From: JAGQUL01 sp039811765
Lineage (GTDB): Bacteria; Actinomycetota; Thermoleophilia; Gaiellales; SKUG01
Reading direction: 5' to 3'
DNA length: 44,368 nucleotides
NCBI GenBank assembly: GCA_039811765.1
Contig: JBDHZF010000008.1
Location: 1 to 44,368, forward strand
Under the pieces are notes generated by a model. That model did no database searches. It saw only the letters and a program-made list of their open reading frames with translations, and was not told the origin of the DNA. Positions 1-8,047 of this stretch are shown piece by piece. The position numbers and the translations under genes are program-made. Numbering within the stretch: the stretch's first letter is position 1; the number at the start of each line of letters is the position of its first letter.

Positions 1-11
1 ACCAGTCTGGC

Positions 12-56
12 GAATTGCCGGATTGGTACCGGTATCCGGAACGCATCCGGCAATTC
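12..56. repeat. Inverted repeat (hairpin)
   Basis: Perfect 12-bp arms GAATTGCCGGAT (12-23) and ATCCGGCAATTC (45-56) enclose a 21-nt loop. The right arm belongs to the diverged direct repeat that begins at 34. There is no T tract, so it resembles a REP-like palindrome more than an intrinsic terminator. Confidence 0.55.
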
Positions 57-342
57 GGGGCGGTCGCGTCGGCATCGAACGATTCGAACGGGCCGATTCC
101 AGCACCAGCACTCATCCAACTCCCTGCTGCAACGACCAATAGAATCCGCCAACGAAAAACGATACGAACGTACCGAATTGACTGGACGACCCGGAGTAGC
201 TGGCCGATTTGCCGAGTTGATGCCGGAATCCGGAACCAGTCCGGCAATTCGGCGCGGCGCGGCTGCGTCTGCGGCTGTGGCGGCCGATTCAAACGGGCCG
301 ACTCCGGCACACGCGCTCAATCAGCTTCGTGTTGCAAAGACC
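34..342. repeat. Two diverged tandem copies of a ~105-115 bp non-coding repeat
   Basis: Copy one (34-137) and copy two (228-342) share, in the same order, ATCCGGAAC, TCCGGCAATTCGG, GATTC(G/A)AACGGGCCGA and a looser tail ending near AAC/AAAGACC. The gap-free 1-360 stretch downstream of the epimerase gene holds no convincing gene. The open frames through it have no good start site, domain or codon bias. A short motif here (159-178) and another (245-258) recur near 2321 and 2260. I take this as a small dispersed intergenic repeat family. Confidence 0.5.
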
Positions 343-360
343 GGTTGTACCCGCCCGAAT

Positions 361-2052
361 TCAACCGGCGAGCGGATACGTCAACACGTTGCCGCTGGTG
401 TCGGTCAGCAGCAGCTCGCCGCGTTTGACGTCGCTGAGCACGCGCTTTACGAGCAGGATGGTGCGTCCCGAGCGCGGGCCCTTGCCGCGCGCGACGACTT
501 TCCCGTCGATGCGAAGCTGCACCGTGATCCAGGCGCTTGCCATGTCGGACGCGTCCACGGACACCGTGGCGATGCCGTTGCGCTCGCGCATCGTCACCAG
601 TCGCAAGGCGGGCGCGGTGGTGTCGGCCACGACGCTAATCGTCGTAGGAAGGTCGGTGGACGATCGGTTGCCGAGGATGTCCGTGGCGACGAGGCGCGCG
701 GAATAGTTGCCCGCCACGGCGCGGGCGCCTGTCGCGGTCGTGCCGTCCCATCGGATCGTTCTGCGCCCGGTTGCGACGCTCGCCACGACGCGTCGCACTT
801 CCGCTCCAGTGGAGTCGCTGACGATCAACGTCGCCTTGGCGCGCTTGTCGATCGTGAATGGAACGTCGGTGGAGTCGCGCAGGCCGTCGGCGGCGGGGAA
901 GATCGGCAGCCATCTGGTCGCGCCGAACGTGACGAGCGGCGGTGTGACCATGTACGACTCGAAGCGATCGCCGTATTCGGCGAGCGTGGCGTCGGGCAGC
1001 TCCTCGCCGAGCTTGACGAGTTGCTCCGACTGGAATTCGTGGTAGCCGAGCTCGGCTTCCTGGCCAGGCTGGTAGTTGGACCAGCCGCCCGTGTCGAACT
1101 TCGGCAGCAACGGCAGCACCGCCGCGCGCCCGAGCGAGACGACCCTGCTCGCTGCCGCGGACCCAGACGCGATGGCGTACCGGTTCACGTTGAGCAACGC
1201 CTGCAGGTGCCCGTTGAGGATCCGCTGTGTGGGCGCGAACGTGTACATCACGTAATAGCGGCCGGTTCCTTGCGGCGTGCCCACGCCCCCCGCGCTGGTG
1301 TTGCGCAAGAACGAGCGCGTTGCCTGCTCCGCCACGGAAGCGTACGTTGGTCGATCGGCTTCGTCGACGAGTTGCCCGACGCGCCAGAAGAATTCCGTGG
1401 CGAGCGCTTGCGAGATCGCGCTGGTCCAGGGACGCTCAGGACCACCGTTCCATGGGAAGAAGTATTCCCACGTGCGCGCACCCCCGCGCACCCGCGACAG
1501 TTCGAGCAACCGGTCGGCGATCATGCGCGCGGTGTCGATGTCCGGCGTCTTTTGGTTGAGCGCTCGCATGCCTTCCTTGAGCGTTTCGAACGGCTGGAAC
1601 TGCACGCCTCGACCGGCGTAGTAGGTGAACACCGCGACGTCGCCGGGAATCGTCACTTCCTGCTCGTGCGCTGGGTAGCTGCCATGGAGCATCGTCCACG
1701 TGGTGGCGCGAACGCTGAGCAGCGCGGGACGCACTCGATCCGCCGTCAACAGGCCACGAGCTGCGAGGCGCGTGGTCGAGCCACGCACCGCCGCGACTGC
1801 GGCGCGTCGAGATCCCGATTTCGCGGTGCGCTGCGCTCGAGCCGACGCCTGCCAATCGAGGCGCAGCGCGCGCGCATCGGTCGTGGTGATCGCGCCCGAA
1901 GCCACTGCCTTGTCGATCGCGACCACGACGGCGTCTTTGCGAGGGGCCGCGTTGGCCGCAGGCGACAGCATCGCCAACCATGCGATCGCGGCGACGCACC
2001 CGGCGACGAACAATGAGGCAACGCGGCTGTTGGGAGTGGAAAACGTGAACAT
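361..2052 (-). CDS. Exported D-glucuronyl C5-epimerase-like protein with FlgD-type Ig domain
   Basis: 563 aa. An N-terminal hydrophobic segment with an Ala-rich end (about residues 11-36, ANAAP) looks like a Sec signal peptide. Residues ~140-350 match the C-terminal fold of glucuronyl/heparosan C5-epimerases: a FTYYAGRGVQFQP stretch, a WEYFFPW...PWTSAISQ block, RILNGHLQALL, and FDTGGWS followed by GYHEFQSEQL. Residues ~375-470 form a FlgD-like Ig domain (RRTIRWDGTT, AGNYSARLVATD, LGN). A further beta-rich module ends the protein. In the family the enzyme inverts the C5 carboxylate of glucuronic acid in polysaccharides, so action on an extracellular or cell-wall glycan is inferred. The downstream half of the architecture recurs in the next gene upstream. 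Epimerase-like fold is well supported; true substrate is unknown. Confidence 0.8.
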   Translation of the reverse strand: MFTFSTPNSRVASLFVAGCVAAIAWLAMLSPAANAAPRKDAVVVAIDKAVASGAITTTDARALRLDWQASARAQRTAKSGSRRAAVAAVRGSTTRLAARGLLTADRVRPALLSVRATTWTMLHGSYPAHEQEVTIPGDVAVFTYYAGRGVQFQPFETLKEGMRALNQKTPDIDTARMIADRLLELSRVRGGARTWEYFFPWNGGPERPWTSAISQALATEFFWRVGQLVDEADRPTYASVAEQATRSFLRNTSAGGVGTPQGTGRYYVMYTFAPTQRILNGHLQALLNVNRYAIASGSAAASRVVSLGRAAVLPLLPKFDTGGWSNYQPGQEAELGYHEFQSEQLVKLGEELPDATLAEYGDRFESYMVTPPLVTFGATRWLPIFPAADGLRDSTDVPFTIDKRAKATLIVSDSTGAEVRRVVASVATGRRTIRWDGTTATGARAVAGNYSARLVATDILGNRSSTDLPTTISVVADTTAPALRLVTMRERNGIATVSVDASDMASAWITVQLRIDGKVVARGKGPRSGRTILLVKRVLSDVKRGELLLTDTSGNVLTYPLAG

Positions 2053-2465
2053 GAACGTGGAAGCGCGAACTCGGTCCCGACCGGTTCCGAAGCATCGTAG
2101 CGCGTGCGACTACCAACGGCAGCAACGACGTTTCGATTGAACCAAATTCCGTTGAATTGCGGATTTTGTGGCCGATGCGTGGGTGGGTTCGGATGCCAGT
2201 GCGTAGTCACCACGTCTGGAACCGCGCCAGTGCACGATCGGATTCCGGACGCGGTGATGCAATTCGGCGCGGCAGGCGCGCTTCGTCCCCGTGTGCGATT
2301 CGGTGCATACGTAGCGAAAGACGATACGAAGGTACCGAATCGGTTGAGCGAGCGAGATCAGGGATTGCGCTGCGCGCGCCCGAGTTCGCTGCACGATCGT
2401 TCACCGCGGCCGTGCACGCGCTCGGCATGCAGTCCTGATCAGGTCGCCTCCCGCGACATTGCGCG
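2053..2465. repeat. Intergenic region with copies of dispersed motifs
   Basis: 413 bp between two minus-strand genes with no supportable gene. It contains ACGATACGAAGGTACCGAAT at 2321-2340 (one mismatch to 159-178) and CAATTCGGCGCGGC at 2260-2273 (identical to 245-258). A TCCGGA lies just upstream, as in the repeat unit near position 34. The order of the motifs differs from the first block, so this is a rearranged or degenerate relative rather than a clean copy. Confidence 0.4.
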
Positions 2466-3947
2466 CTATCGGAGTTGGAACGTGCCGAGCGTGTGCTTGG
2501 CGCGGTTGCCGGATCCGTCGATGAACACGGCCGTGGCGTTCCACTCGCCGGAAGCGAGATCGAGCACGCGGCGAACGGTCTGCTTCTGGCTTGAATCGTG
2601 CAGCTTGATGCTTGCTCGCGACGAACCCTTGGTGAGCACCAGCCAGCTGCGTACGATCGGCGACAGCGGTTCGCTGACGTCCCACGATACGATCGCTCGG
2701 CGATTGGAACCACGCCCCACGACTCGCATGGTTGACGAATTGACGACTGGTGGCGTGATGTCGCGAGCGACGGTGAACGCTTCCAGCCCGGGAACTCGCG
2801 TGCGATTGTTCGCCAAGTCACGCGCATCGATGTTGTAGCGGTACGCGCCAGCGCCGACGATCGTGCCATCAGCTCGCGAACCGTTCCACTCGCGCTTCAC
2901 GGTGCCGGGCACTTCGGACGCCGCGACCGAGGCGATCTTCGATCCGTTGGACGCATAGACGAGCAACGTCACGTCGGCAGGTTTGTCGATGTCGACAACG
3001 ACCTGCTGCGTGTCGAATGCGCCGTCCCGCGGCCATGGGTAGAACGCAGCCTTTGGAAGGTCCTTCAGCGTAACGATCGGCGCCGTGGTGAGCTGGGATT
3101 GCAGTTGCGCGACGACCTTCGCAGTCGACTCGTGCGGGAATCTGCGCACGAGCGCACGAGCATTCGCAACGAGCGCGCGCTCCTGCGCCGCGGACGACCA
3201 TGCGCCGTCGATTCGACTCCACCCGCGCTCGGGCGTGCCACGGACTCGTGCGAAGGCGCGCAGAGCGATCGAACGCGCGATGTCGGCGGCGGGCTGCGCG
3301 TCGCTCGCGCCGGTTCCAAGTCGACGTGCAACGACGAGCAGGTCGAGCAGCGGCAGCTTCACGGCATTGCGGGCTCGTGAACCGACGCCGAACGCGCGCA
3401 CGCCTCGCGCAGCTTCGGCTCGATCTTCTTCCTTGGACGATTTCGCGAGTGCAGCCACCACGGCTGCCTGCGTCACAGCGTCCCAGTGCACGCTCGTGGG
3501 ATCGACCGACCAGGTTCGTGCAGTGCTCCCGACCGCGGCGGCGTCGAGCACCGCGCGCGCAGATCGCCCCGCGGCGCGCGGCAGATCAAGCCGCCACGCA
3601 GTCGCTTGATCGCTGATCGCGATGCCGACCAAATCGATTCCGAGCACACGCGTGCGCTGACCGACCGTCGGCACGCCGGTGCGATCGGTCGCCGTCACGA
3701 TCGCACGGACGGGTCGGATGTCCAGACAGCTTCGTCGTGCTCGAGCGTAGAGCGCGGCGGCATCATCCGTGCCGGCCGCAGCACGCGTGCGCATCGCCGA
3801 AATCGTATTCCATGTCGCGCGCGAATCCGCGCGAACCGACGCGCTGCACGCGGCCTGCGCGCTGGGAACGCCCACGATCAGCGCCAGCAGCGCGACCATC
3901 GCCGCGATGCTCCGTCGTTGCCGGAACCGGAAGCTGGCAGGACGCAC
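2466..3947 (-). CDS. Exported FlgD-type Ig domain protein, otherwise unrecognised
   Basis: About 493 aa from the GTG at 3947, chosen because GAGG sits 7 nt upstream. An ATG at 3980 would add 11 residues, and an earlier open frame reaches back into recA. The N-terminus reads as a signal peptide (arginine-rich start, hydrophobic MVALLALIVGV, then SAQAA). The next ~250 residues are Ala/Arg-rich and helical, with no family I recognise. Then comes a FlgD-like Ig domain (VTLLVYASNGSKIASV, REWNGSRADG, GAYRYNIDARD) and a last beta-rich module beginning ITPPVVNSS, like the TTAPALRL module of the neighbouring epimerase-like protein. The shared C-terminal half suggests the two act in the same extracellular structure, or that one arose by partial duplication. 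Confidence 0.75.
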   Translation of the reverse strand: MRPASFRFRQRRSIAAMVALLALIVGVPSAQAACSASVRADSRATWNTISAMRTRAAAGTDDAAALYARARRSCLDIRPVRAIVTATDRTGVPTVGQRTRVLGIDLVGIAISDQATAWRLDLPRAAGRSARAVLDAAAVGSTARTWSVDPTSVHWDAVTQAAVVAALAKSSKEEDRAEAARGVRAFGVGSRARNAVKLPLLDLLVVARRLGTGASDAQPAADIARSIALRAFARVRGTPERGWSRIDGAWSSAAQERALVANARALVRRFPHESTAKVVAQLQSQLTTAPIVTLKDLPKAAFYPWPRDGAFDTQQVVVDIDKPADVTLLVYASNGSKIASVAASEVPGTVKREWNGSRADGTIVGAGAYRYNIDARDLANNRTRVPGLEAFTVARDITPPVVNSSTMRVVGRGSNRRAIVSWDVSEPLSPIVRSWLVLTKGSSRASIKLHDSSQKQTVRRVLDLASGEWNATAVFIDGSGNRAKHTLGTFQLR

Positions 3948-4056
3948 GTTCACACCTCGTTGGTCGTCGCGGCGTCGCATCCGCTTGATACCGAAAACGC
4001 AGCGGTGCCCCGCAACGCGTGCGATCGCGCTGCCGGGCACCGTGGTCATGCGCGAA

Positions 4057-5127
4057 TCACGACTTCGTGGCGCCGTCGGCGGCCGCCGCGAGCTCCTCGT
4101 CGCGAACCGGGCTTTCGTACGTGAGTCCGTCGTCGACGAACGGCACGTCGTAGGCCTCGTGAATCTCGCGCAGGATCGTCTTGGCGATGTCGGGGTGCTC
4201 CTTGAGGAACGCCTTCGCGGCGACTCGTCCCTGACCGAGCCTCGTCTCGCCATACGAGAAGTACGCGCCGCTCTTGGTGACGATCTTCTTCTCCACGCCC
4301 AAGTCGAGGATCGACCCCTCGCGCGACACGCCCTCGCCGTACGTGATCTCGAACTCGGCCTGCTTGAAGGGCGGCGCGAGCTTGTTCTTCACGACCTTCA
4401 CGCGCACGCGGTTGCCGACGGCCTCCGTGCCCTCCTTGAGAGTCTCGATGCGTCGAATGTCCAAGCGGATCGACGAGTAGAACTTGAGCGCGCGACCACC
4501 AGGCGTGGTCTCCGGCGAGCCGAACATCACCCCGACCTTCTCGCGCAGCTGGTTGGTGAACAGCATCGTCGTGTTCGCACGGTTGAGCGAACCGGCGAGC
4601 TTGCGCAGCGCTTGCGACATCAGGCGAGCCTGCAAGCCGACGAAGGAGTCGCCGATCTCGCCCTCGATCTCCGCCTTCGGCACGAGCGCCGCGACCGAGT
4701 CGACCGCGATCACGTCAAGCGAGCCAGAGCGAATCAACAGCTCGCAGATCTCGAGCGCCTGCTCGCCATGGTCGGGCTGCGAGATCAACAAATTGTCGAC
4801 ATCGACGCCGATGCGCTTGGCGTACACCGGATCGAGCGCATGCTCGGCATCGATGAACGCGCACACGCCGCCACGCTTTTGCGCTTCCGCGATCAGGTGG
4901 TACACGAGCGTGGTCTTGCCCGAGCTCTCCGGCCCGTAGATCTCGGCGATTCGCCCCTTCGGCATGCCGCCGATGCCGAGCGCGAGATCGAGCGGCAACG
5001 CGCCAGTCGGAACCACTTCGATGTCGACGTGCTCGCGATCGCCCAAGCGCATGATCGCGCCCTTGCCGAAATTCTTCTCGATGTGACTGATCGCCGCGTC
5101 CAACTGCGCTTGCTGCTGCTTCTCCAC
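4057..5127 (-). CDS. recA: RecA recombinase
   Basis: 356 aa. ATP-dependent strand-exchange protein for homologous recombination and activator of LexA self-cleavage. The GTG start at 5127 is fixed by AAGGAG 6 nt upstream; the much longer open frame in this phase is not coding. Walker A GPESSGKT is at residues 65-72 and Walker B LDVIAVDS at 137-144. The family blocks IDAEHALDP, QALRKL and FTNQLREK are all present, and length is normal. The tail is acidic (VRDEELAAAADG). It is the last gene of a rodZ-like/cinA/recA run but has its own LexA box. No recX follows, which differs from many actinobacteria. Confidence 0.98.
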   Translation of the reverse strand: MEKQQQAQLDAAISHIEKNFGKGAIMRLGDREHVDIEVVPTGALPLDLALGIGGMPKGRIAEIYGPESSGKTTLVYHLIAEAQKRGGVCAFIDAEHALDPVYAKRIGVDVDNLLISQPDHGEQALEICELLIRSGSLDVIAVDSVAALVPKAEIEGEIGDSFVGLQARLMSQALRKLAGSLNRANTTMLFTNQLREKVGVMFGSPETTPGGRALKFYSSIRLDIRRIETLKEGTEAVGNRVRVKVVKNKLAPPFKQAEFEITYGEGVSREGSILDLGVEKKIVTKSGAYFSYGETRLGQGRVAAKAFLKEHPDIAKTILREIHEAYDVPFVDDGLTYESPVRDEELAAAADGATKS

Positions 5128-5154
5128 CCTCTGCTCCTTGCCGATTCGCTGTAT

Positions 5155-5168
5155 CGAACGTGTGTTCG
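5155..5168. promoter_or_regulatory. LexA (SOS) box upstream of recA
   Basis: CGAACGTGTGTTCG is a perfect match to the Gram-positive/actinobacterial SOS operator CGAAC-N4-GTTCG. It lies about 28 bp upstream of the recA GTG, in the 89-bp gap between cinA and recA. LexA repression of recA is expected from knowledge of the family. Confidence 0.85.
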
Positions 5169-5216
5169 GTAACTGTACCCGATGATTCGGACGCACACAC
5201 CGAAATCCTGCTCGGA

Positions 5217-6503
5217 TCAGCGAATCGATCCGAGCGCGAGCCGCAACTCGTGCAGCGCGATCCCCACCGCGCGACGGCGAACCGTGGCCCGGTCGCCCGG
5301 GATCCGCACGTGCCGGTGCCGCGTGTCGCCTCGCATGGAGACTGCGAAATGCACGGTTCCGACAGGCTTGTCGTCGCTGCCGCCCCCCGGCCCGGCGATC
5401 CCGGTGATGCCCACAGCGACGTCGGCGTTCAGCACGACGCGCGCGCCGTCCGCCAGTTCGCGCGCAACCTGCTCGCTCACCGCGCCATGTTCGGCGAGCG
5501 ATGCTTTCGACACGTGCGCGACCGCCGTCTTCGCCTCGTTCGCATAGGTCACGAGGCTGCCCACGAACCACTCGCTCGAGCCGGGCACCGCGGTGATCGC
5601 TGCGCCGACCATGCCGCCGGTGCAGCTCTCGGCACAGCCGAGTCGCCACCCACGCGCCGTCAATTCCGCCCCGACGATCTCGGCGATCGGACGATGATCG
5701 TCCACCGCGAACACCGCGTCGCCGAATCCATCGCACAGCCCCGTGACCAAATCGTCGATCGCGCGCGCGTCCGTGCCGCGCACGGAGAGCTCCAGTTCGC
5801 CGTCGCGCGCGCACAACGTCAGACGCCGCGCCGGACTGTCCTCATGCCCCAATTCGCTGAGCAATCGCGCTGCTCGCGACTCCGGCACCGCCCACACGCG
5901 AACCAAGCGTTCGTGGCGTTCGCCAACTCGTGCGATCAGCTCCGTCAACTGCCGAGTCGCCCGAATCCCGCTCCAAGCGTGCCGCAGCTCGGACGGCGGG
6001 CCAGGCAATACGACCACCACGAGCCCCGACTCGCACCGCATCGCGTAGCCCGGTGCGGTGCCGAGCGGATCCACCCATGTGGAGCCCGCCGGAAACGTCG
6101 CTTGCTTGCGATTTCCCGGCGTGAATGTCTCGACTTCTTCGGCAGTGCGCATGCGACCGAACGCGCGCACGCGTGACTCGACGAGCGCCAACGCGTCGTC
6201 GTCGAGCTCGAGCTGCAGCCCGGCCGCCCGCGCGACAGCCTCGCTCGTGCGATCGTCGTGCGTCGGGCCCAGCCCCCCGGTCACCACCAGCAGGTCGGTC
6301 TCGCCGTCGGACGATGCTGCAGCCACCGCCGCTTCGATCTCGCGGTGGTCGTCGCCAACGATGCGAATGTCGAGCAGCTCGATGCCGAGGTCGCGCAGCT
6401 GCTCGGCGACGAATCCTGAGTTCGCGTCCTGAACGAACCCGCGCAGCAGCTCGTCGCCGGTCAGCAGCAACCGAGCGCGCGGCGAATCGGACTCGCGGCT
6501 CAT
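5217..6503 (-). CDS. cinA: CinA-like competence/damage protein with nicotinamide-nucleotide amidase domain
   Basis: 428 aa. The N-terminal MoaB/MogA-like domain carries GGLGPTHDDRT. The C-terminal CinA-C (PncC-type) domain carries AESCTGGMVGAAIT, GSSEWFVGSLVTYANEAK and GITGIAGPGGG. Two-domain CinA proteins are linked to NMN deamidation/pyridine-nucleotide salvage and are often next to recA, as here. The ATG overlaps the stop of the upstream rodZ-like gene as ATGA, implying translational coupling. Length is typical for the full two-domain form. Confidence 0.95.
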   Translation of the reverse strand: MSRESDSPRARLLLTGDELLRGFVQDANSGFVAEQLRDLGIELLDIRIVGDDHREIEAAVAAASSDGETDLLVVTGGLGPTHDDRTSEAVARAAGLQLELDDDALALVESRVRAFGRMRTAEEVETFTPGNRKQATFPAGSTWVDPLGTAPGYAMRCESGLVVVVLPGPPSELRHAWSGIRATRQLTELIARVGERHERLVRVWAVPESRAARLLSELGHEDSPARRLTLCARDGELELSVRGTDARAIDDLVTGLCDGFGDAVFAVDDHRPIAEIVGAELTARGWRLGCAESCTGGMVGAAITAVPGSSEWFVGSLVTYANEAKTAVAHVSKASLAEHGAVSEQVARELADGARVVLNADVAVGITGIAGPGGGSDDKPVGTVHFAVSMRGDTRHRHVRIPGDRATVRRRAVGIALHELRLALGSIR

Positions 6504-7051
6504 GCGTCCGCAGCAGCGCGCTGCCGGTTCGACGTGCGACGCGCCGAGCGCGCGGCCGCGTCGAGACCACTGGCCGTCGCACCGGTCGACGCGCCAGCGT
6601 CGGATGCGATCGCGTCCGTTGCCACCGGCGGCGTGGAATCGCGAACGGAATCGTTCGAATCGTCCGCTTCGCGCAGTCCCAGCCATGCCAGCAGCGCGAC
6701 CACGATCACGGTGAGCACGATCACGAGGCGCGTCGCGCGCCGTCCACGGCGAGTCCGTTCCTGCGCAAGCCCAGGGCGACCGAGCACGTGGCCATCGTGG
6801 TCTTCTGCTTCCTCGAACCGCCCGAATCGCGCGTTGTACTCGTCGACGAACAACTGCGGGTCGAGACCCAAGTAGCGCGAGTACGTGCGCAGGAATCCAC
6901 GAACGAACACCGGTCCGGGAAGCACGTCGAAATCCTCGGTCTCGAGCGCGGCGAGATACTTGGAACGAATCTTCGTGTCCTGTTCGGCGGCCACCAGATC
7001 GATCCGCCGACGCTGCCGCGCCTCGCGCAGGTTGTTTCCGAGCTCGAACAT
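6500..7051 (-). CDS. RodZ-like protein: N-terminal HTH_25 and one TM helix
   Basis: 183 aa. Residues ~1-75 are a Xre-like HTH_25 domain typical of RodZ (LREARQRRRIDL, TKIRSKYLAALE, PVFVRGFLRTYSRYLG, DPQLFVDEYN). A basic stretch and a single TM helix (RLVIVLTVIVVALLAWLGL) follow, then a short Ala/Thr/Arg-rich tail. In rods, RodZ links MreB to the membrane. This version lacks the C-terminal beta domain of full-length RodZ, so role in shape is inferred. The ATG at 7051 starts directly at the family's MFELGNNLREAR-type beginning. HTH-TM proteins of this type next to cinA-recA are common in Actinobacteria. Confidence 0.85.
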   Translation of the reverse strand: MFELGNNLREARQRRRIDLVAAEQDTKIRSKYLAALETEDFDVLPGPVFVRGFLRTYSRYLGLDPQLFVDEYNARFGRFEEAEDHDGHVLGRPGLAQERTRRGRRATRLVIVLTVIVVALLAWLGLREADDSNDSVRDSTPPVATDAIASDAGASTGATASGLDAAARSARRTSNRQRAAADA

Positions 7052-7066
7052 CGATCGCGATGGTAG

Positions 7067-7139
7067 CCGAACGCGCCTGCCCAATGCGGCGCACCCGCCA
7101 CCCCACGGCCCGGTGGGGCCGCGGTCGATGGCCGTTCGG
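7067..7139. terminator. Nested hairpin between transporter operon and rodZ-like gene
   Basis: Outer arms CCGAACG (7067-7073) and CGTTCGG (7133-7139) enclose an inner CCCCAC/GTGGGG stem (7101-7106 with 7113-7118). It lies just past the stop of the last transporter gene on the minus strand and upstream of the rodZ-like start. There is no T run, so it may be a GC-rich terminator of the importer operon; function is inferred. Confidence 0.4.
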
Positions 7140-7144
7140 ACCAC

Positions 7145-8047
7145 TCAGTGCTTCGCGTACGGCTTGCCGACCGCCGCGGGCGGAATGCTCTTGCCGACGA
7201 ACCCAGCGAGCGCCACCAGCGTGATCACGTACGGCAGCGAGTTGAGCAGCTCGGGAGACGACAGCGCGTCCGGAAGCCAACCCGGCGGCCTCGAAGCGAG
7301 TCCCTGCGAGAAGCCGAACAGCAGGCACGCGAACATCACCGGCACGGGCTTCCACTTGCCGAAGATCAGCGCCGCGAGCGCGATGAAACCGTTGCCCGCC
7401 ACCATGTTTTCCGTGTACGACGACACGTTGAACGAGATGAACGCGCCCCCCAACCCGGCCAGCGCGCCGCTGACGATCACCGCGATGTAGCGCATCCGGA
7501 ACGGGTTGATGCCCACCGTGTCCGCCGCACGCGGGTGTTCGCCGACGCTGCGCAGCCGCAGCCCGAACGGCGTGCGGAAGATCACGAACCACGTGCCGAA
7601 CACGCATAGCCCAGCGAGCGGGACGAGGATGCTGAACTGGAACGCGCCGAGCGACACGCGTGGCGGCGTGGACACGTCCGCAGGCGAGCCTTCCGGGCCG
7701 AACAGCGTCAAGTTGAGGAAGTTCACCAAGCCTCCCGCGATCAGGATGATCGCGGTGCCGCTGACGATGTGGTCGGCTTGGAACGTGACCGTGGCGACCG
7801 CGTGCAGCAACGCCAACGCCATGCCCGCGAGCATCGCCCCGACCAATCCCATCGTCCACGTGCCAGTTTGCACCGACAGGTAGATCGCGAAGAACGCGCC
7901 AGCGGTCATCATCCCTTCGAGACCGATGTTCACTACGCCGCTGCGTTCGCTGAACAATCCGCCGAGCGACGCGAAGATCAGCGGCGTCGCGAATCGAAGC
8001 GTGGCGACGCCGAGCCCGACGATCCAGAAGTTGATGAAGTCGCTCAC
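7145..8047 (-). CDS. BMP-type nucleoside ABC importer, permease subunit 2
   Basis: 300 aa integral membrane protein of the BPD_transp_2 family (NupQ/YufQ type). It opens with ATLRFATPLIFASLGGLFSERSGVVNIGLEGMM, a family hallmark seen across its parts, and later has VGEHPRAADTVGIN and SGALAGLGGAF. About eight hydrophobic segments are visible. Its ATG overlaps the stop of the other permease gene (ATGA). In characterised relatives the system imports purine or pyrimidine nucleosides; the exact substrate cannot be read from sequence. Confidence 0.93.
   Translation of the reverse strand: MSDFINFWIVGLGVATLRFATPLIFASLGGLFSERSGVVNIGLEGMMTAGAFFAIYLSVQTGTWTMGLVGAMLAGMALALLHAVATVTFQADHIVSGTAIILIAGGLVNFLNLTLFGPEGSPADVSTPPRVSLGAFQFSILVPLAGLCVFGTWFVIFRTPFGLRLRSVGEHPRAADTVGINPFRMRYIAVIVSGALAGLGGAFISFNVSSYTENMVAGNGFIALAALIFGKWKPVPVMFACLLFGFSQGLASRPPGWLPDALSSPELLNSLPYVITLVALAGFVGKSIPPAAVGKPYAKH

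Noticed and set aside
1..360. Possible coding frames at the left edge.
   Set aside because: The repeat structure explains the open frames; no domain or start site supports a gene.
5217..7859. An 880-aa open frame apparently joining cinA to further protein upstream.
   Set aside because: Only the part from 6503 is CinA; the rest is an out-of-frame shadow of the rodZ-like and permease genes. The ATGA at 6500-6503 marks the true start.
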